This document shows positions 17,657-25,986 of a stretch of DNA of 48,183 bases, in pieces (positions within the stretch are counted from its first letter, which is position 1; each line of letters begins with the position of its first letter). A program made the position numbers and the translations under genes. The stretch lies in contig VXOE01000256.1 in the NCBI GenBank assembly GCA_009840225.1, positions 1-48,183 of the forward strand, read 5' to 3'. A model generated the notes under the pieces. That model was not told where the DNA came from and ran no database searches. It was given only the letters and a program-made list of their open reading frames with translations. The stretch comes from Caldilineaceae bacterium SB0662_bin_25. Lineage in GTDB: Bacteria; Chloroflexota; Anaerolineae; Caldilineales; Caldilineaceae.

Positions 17657-19123
17657 ATGGGCTCCCAGAACACAGACCAGAATGAAGCGTTTTCGATCGG
17701 CTCAGAGACACAGCTTTTCGTCGATGATGCCATCATCAGCTCCAAACGCGGCGTGGTGCGCACGCTCCATCCGGGGAAGAAGCTGGAGCAGCCTGTGCTA
17801 TTGCCCGACCGCCCGTGGGAGGGGGGCCGTGTCTACATCTACGGCACGGTGCATTACGACGCCGACGCGCAGCAGTTTCGCATGTGGTATCTGACGCGGA
17901 TTGGACGCGGGCACCAGCATCGCGCGCCCGGCTTGCGTGAACGGCAGGGGGATATGATCCTCTACGCCACATCGGCTGACGGCATCCACTGGGAGAAGCC
18001 GGAGCTGGGCCTGCATGAGTTCGACGGCTCGCGTGCGAACAATATCCTCCTGTTCGATAAGCACAGCCCCACAGTGATCGTTGACGAGGCGGCCGACCCA
18101 TCGGAGCGTTACAAGATGGCTGCCTGGGACTGGAGCCGCGATCAGTTCGGCTACTGGGTTGCCCACTCGGCCGACGGCCTGGTCTGGAACGAGTATGACG
18201 TCAATCCGATACTGATGAACTCGACCGAGACGTTGGAGGCGATCACGGTGGCGCACGACCGGTGTTCGGGCGAGTATTTCGCCTTTCACCGGCGCTGGGG
18301 AGACATAGGCGGATTTGACCGCCGCCTGATAGCGGTATGCACGAGCAGAAACTTCCTGGACTGGTCCGAACCGGAACTGATCATCGTCAGCGATGAAGAG
18401 GATGATGCCTGGACCCAGGACCCCGAACAGCGGGGGGAGTTCTACGGCATGTCAGGCTTCGTTTACGGCGGACAGTTTCTCGGTTTTCTGCCTGTTTTCA
18501 ACGTTTACCGCGACATGCGGGGGCAGGAGGTCGGGGCCGAGCAGAGCCCGTGGGACGGGCCGATCGAGGCGCAGCTGGTGCATAGCCGGGACGGGCGGAG
18601 CTGGGAGCGTTTCGCTGACCGCTCGCCCATCATTCCGCGCGGGGGGCGAGGCAGCTTCGATGCCGGATGCATTCTCTGTTCAGCCGACCGGCCGATCGTC
18701 CATGGCGACGAGGTATGGCACTATTACACCGCCATCAACACCATGCACGGCGGCCCGATGCCACCGAAGACCGCGACCATCGCGCGGGCATCGTGGCGGC
18801 TGGACGGCTTTGTCTCGCTGGACGCGGGTCATTTTGGAGGGACAGTCGAAACTGTTCCGCTAAACCTACCGAACGGCCAACTCGTGGTCAACGCAGACGC
18901 CTTGCAAGGCAGCCTGGTGGTTGAGCTTCTCTCCCCCGCCGGCGAGACTCTGGCAGGGTTCTCAAGCCAGGACTGCACGGCAATCGGCTCGGACAGTGTG
19001 CGACATGTCGTTCGCTGGCAGGATCACGAGCGGCTGCCAACGGACCAGCCTTTGCGTTTGCGTTTTCATCTGGATACTGCCCAACTATACAGTTTCCGTG
19101 TCAAGACGGCGGAGAACGATTAG
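17657..19123 (+). CDS. Glycosidase-like beta-propeller protein, paralogue 4 (close copy of paralogue 1)
   Basis: A 488-residue protein very similar along its whole length to the product at 8578-10101 (shared stretches include KRGVVRTLHPGKKLEQP-type N-terminus, EFDGSRANNILLFDKHSPT and FYGMSGFVYGGQFLGFLP). Paralogue 1 has an extra segment of about 20 residues after FLGFLPVFDV that is absent here. Asp-box-like motifs YATSADGIHWEKP, AHSADGLVWNEYD and HSRDGRSWERFAD mark the blades, and the C-terminal sandwich ends AQLYSFR. The start is fixed by a strong AGGAGG at 17644-17649; an upstream in-frame ATG overlapping the previous gene is less likely. It forms an operon with paralogue 3 (31-base gap) and probably with the flavin monooxygenase downstream. 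Confidence 0.82.
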   Translation: MGSQNTDQNEAFSIGSETQLFVDDAIISSKRGVVRTLHPGKKLEQPVLLPDRPWEGGRVYIYGTVHYDADAQQFRMWYLTRIGRGHQHRAPGLRERQGDMILYATSADGIHWEKPELGLHEFDGSRANNILLFDKHSPTVIVDEAADPSERYKMAAWDWSRDQFGYWVAHSADGLVWNEYDVNPILMNSTETLEAITVAHDRCSGEYFAFHRRWGDIGGFDRRLIAVCTSRNFLDWSEPELIIVSDEEDDAWTQDPEQRGEFYGMSGFVYGGQFLGFLPVFNVYRDMRGQEVGAEQSPWDGPIEAQLVHSRDGRSWERFADRSPIIPRGGRGSFDAGCILCSADRPIVHGDEVWHYYTAINTMHGGPMPPKTATIARASWRLDGFVSLDAGHFGGTVETVPLNLPNGQLVVNADALQGSLVVELLSPAGETLAGFSSQDCTAIGSDSVRHVVRWQDHERLPTDQPLRLRFHLDTAQLYSFRVKTAEND

Positions 19124-19168
19124 GGAATCGCCTGACTGCCACCAGCCAATTGAAAGGAAGTGCGGGTT

Positions 19169-20269
19169 ATGACGACAAATGGACAGACGATCAAGTCGGG
19201 CATTTTCATCATGCCGTTTCATCCGCCGGAGAAGCCGCTGGCGCAGGGGTATGACGAGGATATTGAGCTGGCGGTGATGGCGGATGAGTTGGGGTTTGAG
19301 GAGTTCTGGATTGGCGAGCACCATACGATGCGGTACGAGACGGTTGTGGTACCAGAGGTGTTCATTGGACGGGTGTTGGGAGTGACGGAGCGTATCCGGC
19401 TGGGCCCGGCGCCGATCTGCGTCAATTTGCATCATCCGGCGTATCTGGCAACCCGGCTTGCTTTTCTGGACCACCTGGCCCATGGGCGGCTCAATCTGTG
19501 TCTTGGGCCGAGCGGGACGAGCACGGACTATGAGCTTTATGGGCAGCATCCGAAGGATGGCGGCAGGATGACGATTGAGGCGATTGACGTCATGTTGAAG
19601 CTGTGGACGTCGGACCCGCCTTACGAGCATGAAGGCCAGTTCTGGCAGTTCTCGCTCAAGGAAAATGTCGATGAGGAAACCCAGTTAGGGTTCATCCACA
19701 AGCCGCTGCAACAGCCGCATCCTCCGATCCTTGTGCCGGGCATTACTCGCGATTCATACAGCCTAAAGTTGGCGGGGCGGTACGGTTTCGCGCCGTTTTC
19801 GGCTGCTGTGGCGGCGGGGAATGTGCTGGCAGACAACTGGGAGACATACGCACGCAGCGCGGAGGAGGCGGGAAGAAAGCCGGACCGGGCGGACTGGAGA
19901 GTGGCGCGGGCGATTTTTCTGGCTGATACGACTGAAGAGGCGGTGAAGCGGGCGCGGACCAACTCGGTAGGGAGGAATTATGAGTATCTCGCCAAACTGA
20001 TGGATAAGACGCGGGGCAGGGACGTTCTCAAGCGAGACCTGGAAATGTCGAACGCTGACTGCAATATGGATTACTGGATGTCGGAACAGATCATCGCGGG
20101 CGACGTGGACCATGTGCTGGAGCGGCTGCTGGCGCTGATGGAGGAGAGCGGACCGTTCGGTACTCTGGTCCTGATGGGATTTGACTGGGACGATAAGGCG
20201 AGCTGGCTGCGCAATATAGAGCTTTTCGCGACCGAGCTTATGCCGGCGTTGAACAAGGCGGTGGCCTAA
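19169..20269 (+). CDS. LLM-class (luciferase-like) flavin-dependent monooxygenase
   Basis: A 366-residue member of the bacterial luciferase-like superfamily, TIM-barrel enzymes that use reduced FMN and oxygen to oxidise diverse substrates. Visible features are the first strand GIFIMPFHPPEKPL, the conserved EEFWIGEHH (about 43-51), then TERIRLGPAPICVNLHHP and GRLNLCLGPSGTSTDY, which are the flavin-site strands, and late strand GTLVLMGFDWD. The start chosen has AAAGGAAG eight bases upstream; an in-frame GTG nine bases earlier overlaps that site. It follows paralogue 4 by 45 bases. Reduced flavin would have to come from a reductase encoded elsewhere. The substrate is unknown; its place beside dioxygenases and a dehydrogenase suggests an oxidative catabolic route. 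Confidence 0.88.
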   Translation: MTTNGQTIKSGIFIMPFHPPEKPLAQGYDEDIELAVMADELGFEEFWIGEHHTMRYETVVVPEVFIGRVLGVTERIRLGPAPICVNLHHPAYLATRLAFLDHLAHGRLNLCLGPSGTSTDYELYGQHPKDGGRMTIEAIDVMLKLWTSDPPYEHEGQFWQFSLKENVDEETQLGFIHKPLQQPHPPILVPGITRDSYSLKLAGRYGFAPFSAAVAAGNVLADNWETYARSAEEAGRKPDRADWRVARAIFLADTTEEAVKRARTNSVGRNYEYLAKLMDKTRGRDVLKRDLEMSNADCNMDYWMSEQIIAGDVDHVLERLLALMEESGPFGTLVLMGFDWDDKASWLRNIELFATELMPALNKAVA

Positions 20270-20395
20270 GCGCAGAAGCACGCCAGCAGATCTGATTGGA
20301 TGAGAGGATGTTCACCAACTTTGACAGATTGAATATGATTTCATCAATTGGAGACATTCCACAAGACAAGGGCACCCTTCTCAGGAGATGAATCA

Positions 20396-21208
20396 ATGCG
20401 ACTCAGCCAACAGCAGCTCCAGTTTTTTGAGACTTTCGGCTTTCTCCACTTTCCCGGACTGGTGAAGGAGGAGATCGGCTGGATTACGGAGGATTTCGAA
20501 TCGATTTTCGCGACGAGCGGGCAGGTGCATGACGGGACGCAGCGTTCTTGCATTGTGCCGTTTATCGATCAGCGGGAGAGGCTGTGTACGCTGCTGGATC
20601 ATCCGAGCATCGACGGGCTGATCAGCAGCATATTGGGCGACGACTTCAATTATCTCGGCGGTGACGGCAATTTCTATACCGGCGATACGCGCTGGCACAG
20701 TGACGGCTTTCACACGATCGGGAAGTACTTGAAGGTGGCCTTTTATCTCGATACGTTGACATCTGATACGGGCTGTTTGCGGGTGATTCCCGGCTCACAC
20801 CGGGTGGATGTGGAAGGCTGGCAGGCGCGTCAGGCGCGGGAGGCCCCCGAGCTGTGGGGGATCTCGCAGCTGGAGGTGCCGCACGTGGCGCTGGAGACGC
20901 AGCCGGGCGATGTTGTGGCGTTCAATCATAATCTGATGCATTCGTCGTTCGGCGGCAGCACGGCGCGGCGTATGTTTACGATCAACTGCTGTGCTTACTG
21001 CGAGACACAGGAAGAGATCGAGGAGTTGGAAAAGTTCGTTGCCGGCGGCGCTCGTTTCTGGAAGGACCAGATATACACCGATATCATGCGCAGTACCGCC
21101 TCGCCGTCACGGATGCGGCATTTGGAGCAGGTGATGGCGCACGAGAGCCATTTGCCGGCGCTGTCGGCCAAGGCGCGGGCGGAGATGGCAGAACCGGCCC
21201 GGGGGTAG
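20396..21208 (+). CDS. PhyH-family Fe(II)/2-oxoglutarate dioxygenase (copy 2)
   Basis: A 270-residue PhyH protein. The iron triad is H101 and D103 (RWHSDG) and H182 (NLMHSSFGG), with R191/R192 for 2-oxoglutarate. The stretch GDDFNYLGGDGNFYTGDTRW is nearly the same as in copy 3. AGGAG at 20383-20387 sets the start; an in-frame ATG 48 bases upstream lacks a ribosome binding site. It is followed after four bases by a Gfo/Idh/MocA gene, so the two are coupled. A hydroxylation followed by an NAD(P)-dependent oxidation is a reasonable joint role, by inference. Confidence 0.9.
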   Translation: MRLSQQQLQFFETFGFLHFPGLVKEEIGWITEDFESIFATSGQVHDGTQRSCIVPFIDQRERLCTLLDHPSIDGLISSILGDDFNYLGGDGNFYTGDTRWHSDGFHTIGKYLKVAFYLDTLTSDTGCLRVIPGSHRVDVEGWQARQAREAPELWGISQLEVPHVALETQPGDVVAFNHNLMHSSFGGSTARRMFTINCCAYCETQEEIEELEKFVAGGARFWKDQIYTDIMRSTASPSRMRHLEQVMAHESHLPALSAKARAEMAEPARG

Positions 21209-21212
21209 GGTT

Positions 21213-22286
21213 ATGGCGGACAAGATCAGGATAGGCGTTGTCGGCTGCCGGGTCGGCCGGGCTTGGGTTGCGGGCGCGCACGCGGGCGAAGATACGGTGG
21301 CTTGGGCGGTGGCTGACCTGAACCAGGATCTGGCACGGAAGGTGGCGCAGGAGAGCGACGTCGCGCGGGTGTACGGAGACTATCGTGAGCTGCTGGCCGA
21401 TGACAAGGTTGACGCGGTAGGGATTGCCACGGCGCCGGACGTGCGCAAACCGATGGTACTTGACGCGTTGAAGGCTGGCAAGCATGTGCTGGTGCAGAAG
21501 CCGCACGGCATCAACGCTGCGGATGTGGAGGAGATCAATGCGGCTGCGGCGAGCAGTGGAAAGACGCTTGTCTACTCCTATTTCATGCGCCACGAGGAGG
21601 AGAACAAGAGAAGCCGCCTTCTCATCGCCGATGGAAGGATTGGGCGACCTTACCACGCGCGCGTCCACTACCATTATCTAGAGCGGGGCGTGGACTATGA
21701 GCCGCCGCCCGGCCGGGAGTGGCTGTACCGTTGGGGCCTGAAGGGGGGCGCGTTGGGGCAACACGGTTCCCATTACCTCGACCAGGCCTGGTACTTGCTG
21801 GGCTGTCCGGAGCCGCAGTGGGCGTTCGCGATCAGCCACAGCGCGTTTCCGACGCGGCTCGAGGTAGAGCGCCATTCAGAGGATTACATGAGCTTTCTGG
21901 TAGGCTGTTGCGGGGGCGTCACTATTCAGATGGACACGTCTGCGGTCATCGCCACGTGGGCGGACCGGGCGTGGGACCTGCGTCTGCGGGTCCTGGGCAC
22001 GGCTGGGACGGTTGAGGTCGAGTCGACGCGGCTGACTTCGGGGCAGACACGTTCGGGCACGCGGCGCTTGTTGGGCGCAATTTACACTGAGGGCGACAGT
22101 TTTGTAGAGGAGAATGCGGAGCACGGAAGCGGGGACTTTGACGGGGAGATCCGTGACTTTGCCGCAGCCATCCGCGGAGAGCAGCCTCCCGATGTGTCGC
22201 CGGCGGATGCGTTGACGTTTATGAAGCTGCTGGATGCTATCTATCTGAGCGCGGAAACCGGGGAGAAGGTGCAGGTTGCCGCGTAA
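21213..22286 (+). CDS. Gfo/Idh/MocA-family NAD(P)-dependent oxidoreductase
   Basis: A 357-residue dehydrogenase. The N-terminal Rossmann fold shows KIRIGVVGCRVGRAWVAG with the GxGxxG-like turn. The family's EKP motif is here QKP (GKHVLVQKPHG, about 89-99), a variant also seen in other members; the lysine is kept. The C-terminal part is the usual alpha/beta substrate domain, with a YHYLERGVDYEPPPGREWLY segment and GGALGQHGSHYLDQAWYLLG, in which histidines equivalent to the catalytic pair of the family lie. It likely oxidises or reduces a sugar, inositol or sugar-acid. It ends the + strand catabolic cluster and converges with the third PhyH gene. Confidence 0.9.
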   Translation: MADKIRIGVVGCRVGRAWVAGAHAGEDTVAWAVADLNQDLARKVAQESDVARVYGDYRELLADDKVDAVGIATAPDVRKPMVLDALKAGKHVLVQKPHGINAADVEEINAAAASSGKTLVYSYFMRHEEENKRSRLLIADGRIGRPYHARVHYHYLERGVDYEPPPGREWLYRWGLKGGALGQHGSHYLDQAWYLLGCPEPQWAFAISHSAFPTRLEVERHSEDYMSFLVGCCGGVTIQMDTSAVIATWADRAWDLRLRVLGTAGTVEVESTRLTSGQTRSGTRRLLGAIYTEGDSFVEENAEHGSGDFDGEIRDFAAAIRGEQPPDVSPADALTFMKLLDAIYLSAETGEKVQVAA

Positions 22287-22330
22287 AGGATGGATTGAAT
22301 TGTGGTGGCGGCCGATAGGAGCTTGTGCCC

Positions 22331-23173
22331 TCAGCCGCGCGACGGCTCTTTCATTGTCTTCTTCAGTTCGCGCGTCAGGTCTGCCAGGTGTGTGTCGTTG
22401 GCCCTGATCTGCTCGAGATGGACCATACGCTCCGGCCCGGCGGTGGCGATCATGGCTTCGCCGTGGATGCGGTCTATCCAGAAGCGGGCCTCGCGGCCGA
22501 GTACTTCGCGCAGCTCTTCGAGCCGATGCTCTGGGTAGCGGCGTGAGAAGTTCATTGTGTACATGCGGCGGCGCTCTGAGCCCCCGAAGGCGGCGTGTTT
22601 GAGATTGTGGTTGAACACGACGATGTCGCCAGGCGTGGTCTCCAGGATTAGTGCCGGTACGTCTGGACCCTCCAGCCCCCAGATCTTTCCGCTTTCCCTA
22701 ATATTTTTCTCAAGAGCATCGGCATAGGCGTCACCGGCGCGGTGGCTGCCGGGAATGACGCGCAGTGCGCCGCTATCGCGCGTGAGGGGGTCGAGATAGA
22801 AGGCGATCTTGATGCTGAGAACGCGTTCGGCGCTGTAGCCGTCGGAGTGCCAGCGAGTGTCGCCGGCGTAGTAGTTGCCGTCACCGCTGGTGTAGTTAAA
22901 GTCGTCGCCGCAGATGCTGGCGGCGATGTCGTGGATGCGCGGGTCGTCGAGAAGGGAGCTGAGAAACACGCTCTTGTCGGGGAATGGAAGAATGCAGGAG
23001 CGCTGCACGCTATCGTGTTCGCGCCCGTGGTGGCCGCCGCCGTGTGCTGCCCAGATGGCTTCGAATTCGTCGATGATTCTGTCTGCGCAGTCGGCCAGCA
23101 GGCCGGGAAAATAGAGATAGCCGAAGGTGTCGAAGAAAGCCAGCTGCTGCGGTGTGAGTCGTGTCTGTGCCAC
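22331..23173 (-). CDS. PhyH-family Fe(II)/2-oxoglutarate dioxygenase (copy 3)
   Basis: A 281-residue PhyH protein on the opposite strand. Iron ligands are H109 and D111 (RWHSDG) and H193 (NLKHAAFGG); R201-R203 holds the 2-oxoglutarate arginine. It is closest to copy 2 in the window. The start is GTG, supported by AAGGAGA seven bases before it; the open frame runs 48 bases further upstream without a site. The gene converges on the Gfo/Idh/MocA gene with a 44-base gap, in which I see no clear terminator. It is a single-gene unit. Its substrate is unknown. Confidence 0.9.
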   Translation of the reverse strand: MAQTRLTPQQLAFFDTFGYLYFPGLLADCADRIIDEFEAIWAAHGGGHHGREHDSVQRSCILPFPDKSVFLSSLLDDPRIHDIAASICGDDFNYTSGDGNYYAGDTRWHSDGYSAERVLSIKIAFYLDPLTRDSGALRVIPGSHRAGDAYADALEKNIRESGKIWGLEGPDVPALILETTPGDIVVFNHNLKHAAFGGSERRRMYTMNFSRRYPEHRLEELREVLGREARFWIDRIHGEAMIATAGPERMVHLEQIRANDTHLADLTRELKKTMKEPSRG

Positions 23174-23296
23174 TGTGAACTCTCCTTTAATCTGTCGAGC
23201 CAGTCTTGTGCCCAATGTCATTGCACACGCATGTTGTCTTACGAAATGGTAGTGGCGATGCCAGAGAACCGCAACCCGGATTGCTAGAGCAGGGGG

Positions 23297-25975
23297 TCAC
23301 ACGTCCGAGCCGTTTGGGATTGACAACAGAGCCAGCCCGGTAAAATTCCATGCTGCCAGTTCGGGCAGCGCCGCGAAGGCGTCCACTTGCGCGTGCGCGA
23401 AGCCGGCTGCTAGGGCGGCCATGAGGCCAATCCGGTACCATGCTTGCGCCCCGCGCGATGCGTGTCGCAAGACTGAGGCCAGCCAGCCTAGCAGGGCGCC
23501 CAGCCACAACAGCCCGAACAGCCCCCAACCAGTTGCGTACTCCAGCCAGACGGAATGGGCGTGAAGCAGGTTGGGATCCGCTGCCGGGGAGGGCTGGAGG
23601 AATGCCGGGAAGCTCCAGTAGAATCCGCCGGGGCCTACGCCGAATAGGGGGTAGTGTCTCCAGAGTGACAAAGCGTCTCTCCAGATAGCGAAGCGCGAGC
23701 GCAGGGTCTCAAGGTTAAGCAGGCGCTCGCCATAGAGCTGGACGATCTCCAGACCGACGACCAACACCAAGCCAACCACCATTGTCAACAGGACTGCCGA
23801 TCGCTTGCCCAGGCGGAATCGTTCATGCCGGGCCGCGGCCACGGCGAAGACGAGAGCGGCGGCCGGCAGGCCGAGGAGGAGGGCGCCGCGGCTGGCTGTC
23901 AGGAGAAGTGCCGCGGCCACTAGAAGGCAGCAGGCGGTCAGCGCGGGACGTAGGCGGCCGGAGGTTGCCAGGAGACCGATACCGACGGGGAGTGTGCGCA
24001 GCAAATAGAGGGCAGTCTGATTGGGGGAGAAGGTAATCCCCATCAGGCGCCGCACTCCGTCGACGGAGACGCCTCCGCCGATCAGCCAGTCGATTCCTCC
24101 GACGCCCGCGGCGAGCGCGCCGCCGGCGAAGAGGGCGGTCAGGAGGGTCTGCTGCTGACGCGGCTCGGAGGCCAATAGGCTTATGCCGGTGTAGAGGAGG
24201 GCCGGTACCACTACAAACTCCCAGAGCCCGACAATATAGCCCGGCCAGTGCCAGACGTTGCGGGCGGCCAGGAGGCTGATCAGGATCCAGGCCGCGACGA
24301 GCAGATTGGCGCAGTGCGCGTTCCGAAATGCGATTCTTGAGCGACGAATCGGGTTAATGGATTTGAGAGTAGGCCTGAGGCGACCGACCTTGACGCGTAA
24401 GGCGTGCTGAAAGAGGGCGGGCAGTGTGGCCAGCAGCGCGGCTTGGGCGGGGGGGACAGCCCAGACGGCGCCGACGAGCGGCAGCTCTTTATGCTGGAAG
24501 TGGAAGGGCAGGGCGGCGGCCGCGATCATTAGTCCAACGAGTGGCTCGGCCCCGATGAGGAATGCGGCGGAGAGCCAGCAAAGGATGATCAGCGGCGGCC
24601 AGACAGCCTGATAGTAAATGATGAGCAGAAGGGCCCAGACTGCGAACTTGCCGGGCAGCGGCCATGTGCGGTATGCGGTCTGCCAGTGGCGCAGGGGCAG
24701 GGTGCGGGACTTGAGAACAGCCCACCAGAGTAGGAATCCCCCTGCCAGCAGCAGTAGGGCGAAACGCAGATATGGCAGGCCCGTTGTTGCGGAAGGTTCG
24801 GTTTCAGTCGCTGTCTGCGCAGCCTCAATAAACACGGACAGCAGCGCATGCTCGTTCCCATCGGCGGTTACGAGAGAGAAGCCCCAAGTTGGATGGGAGG
24901 AGGGAGCGTTTGGCCGATCTACGGGCCAGCCCATTGTTGCCAGCCATGGCCAGTTCGCGCGCGCATGGCGAATTGCCTGTTGTGTAAAGCGCGACTGATT
25001 TGCCATTGAGACGGTCTTGTAAGGGTCTTGCACTTGCCGATTCCACCCGAAACGGACGGCCCAGAGGGGAGTCTGTGCGTCGCCGGCGGCGACCATGACG
25101 CGGCGGACCCACAAGGCGCGACGGAAGTTGAGGGCGTCGACACGGCTGCGCGCGTCTTCAGGAGCGGTTCCAAAACCGTAGGGCTGGATGAGAACGGCAT
25201 CGAAGTAGGGCGCGGCGCCGGCGGCGTAGAGCCGCTGGAGGAAGAAACCCTCTTCGATGGCGGTATGGCCGCGGTCCTGCGTGGGCGCGAGCGCAGCGGC
25301 GAGAATGACCGCGTCGGGATCGGCAGCGCGGACAGCAGTGGCGGCCACGCGCAGTAGACGCGCGTAGGCGACCGGATCGATCAGCCGGTTTCCCCAGTGG
25401 GGCGCGATGTTGGGCTCGTCCCATATTTGATAGAAGCGGACCGTGTCCTGGTAGCGGAGGGCGAATGCGGCGGCAAAGCGGGCGAAGGTTTCCGGCGCGG
25501 CGGGGGGCGCCAGCCGCCAGGGCAGGTCGTTTTGCGAGGACGCTGATGAGGGTCGGTCTACGCTGTCTCTTGCCCAGAAAGGGCTGCCGTCCAGAACGAT
25601 GACAGGTACCAGGCCGGCGGCTGCGATTTCGGTCAGGACCTGGTCGGTCCAGGTCCAGTGGAACTCGCCCGGCTGCGGTTCGATGAGGCTCCAGTCGATG
25701 CGCTGGCGGACCCAGCCGAAACCAGCTTCGTGAAGACGATTCAGCGCTTGCAGCCGATCCTGCGGGGTATTGTATTGCTCGAGGGCGACGGTTACACCGA
25801 GAAAGGGTATCTGGCTGGCTGGGGAGGATAGGGAGCGGGGCTCTGAGGTTGCCTGCAGGCTGCTGGGATCATGCTCGCGAAGGTCCCGAAATGTCAGGGC
25901 GATCTCTACGCCGAGGTAGCAGAGAATCGCGTAGAGGATTGCGAGATGGATCAGTCGGATGGTGGTCTGGGCCAC
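23297..25975 (-). CDS. Membrane protein: glycosidase-like barrel fused to O-antigen ligase/polymerase (Wzy_C) domain
   Basis: About 892 residues. After an N-terminal membrane anchor (LIHLAILYAILCYLGVEIALTF), residues 55-370 form a GH39/GH5-like barrel facing outside: GFGWVRQRIDWSLIEPQPGE, then WDEPN with the acid/base glutamate at E187. At the strand where the nucleophile glutamate is expected (consensus TEFGW) the sequence is VRFGW with R308, so this domain is probably not a working hydrolase. A long multi-helix region follows from about 405, with the ligase motifs TASRGALL (693-700) and WRHYPLFGVGPGGF (about 772-785), and HAHS (805-808). Ligases of this type join or polymerise glycans at the outer membrane face. 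A TTG start 30 bases upstream, overlapping the CHAT gene by 19 bases, is the alternative. Confidence 0.85.
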   Translation of the reverse strand: MAQTTIRLIHLAILYAILCYLGVEIALTFRDLREHDPSSLQATSEPRSLSSPASQIPFLGVTVALEQYNTPQDRLQALNRLHEAGFGWVRQRIDWSLIEPQPGEFHWTWTDQVLTEIAAAGLVPVIVLDGSPFWARDSVDRPSSASSQNDLPWRLAPPAAPETFARFAAAFALRYQDTVRFYQIWDEPNIAPHWGNRLIDPVAYARLLRVAATAVRAADPDAVILAAALAPTQDRGHTAIEEGFFLQRLYAAGAAPYFDAVLIQPYGFGTAPEDARSRVDALNFRRALWVRRVMVAAGDAQTPLWAVRFGWNRQVQDPYKTVSMANQSRFTQQAIRHARANWPWLATMGWPVDRPNAPSSHPTWGFSLVTADGNEHALLSVFIEAAQTATETEPSATTGLPYLRFALLLLAGGFLLWWAVLKSRTLPLRHWQTAYRTWPLPGKFAVWALLLIIYYQAVWPPLIILCWLSAAFLIGAEPLVGLMIAAAALPFHFQHKELPLVGAVWAVPPAQAALLATLPALFQHALRVKVGRLRPTLKSINPIRRSRIAFRNAHCANLLVAAWILISLLAARNVWHWPGYIVGLWEFVVVPALLYTGISLLASEPRQQQTLLTALFAGGALAAGVGGIDWLIGGGVSVDGVRRLMGITFSPNQTALYLLRTLPVGIGLLATSGRLRPALTACCLLVAAALLLTASRGALLLGLPAAALVFAVAAARHERFRLGKRSAVLLTMVVGLVLVVGLEIVQLYGERLLNLETLRSRFAIWRDALSLWRHYPLFGVGPGGFYWSFPAFLQPSPAADPNLLHAHSVWLEYATGWGLFGLLWLGALLGWLASVLRHASRGAQAWYRIGLMAALAAGFAHAQVDAFAALPELAAWNFTGLALLSIPNGSDV

Positions 25976-25986
25976 GGCACCGGGTC

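Noticed and set aside
16072-17763. A 563-codon open frame on the - strand
   Set aside because: Antisense shadow of propeller paralogue 3; Arg/Pro/His-rich composition typical of such shadows.
21213-22286. QKP in place of EKP in the Gfo/Idh/MocA protein as a loss of activity
   Set aside because: The functional lysine is kept and QKP occurs in other family members.
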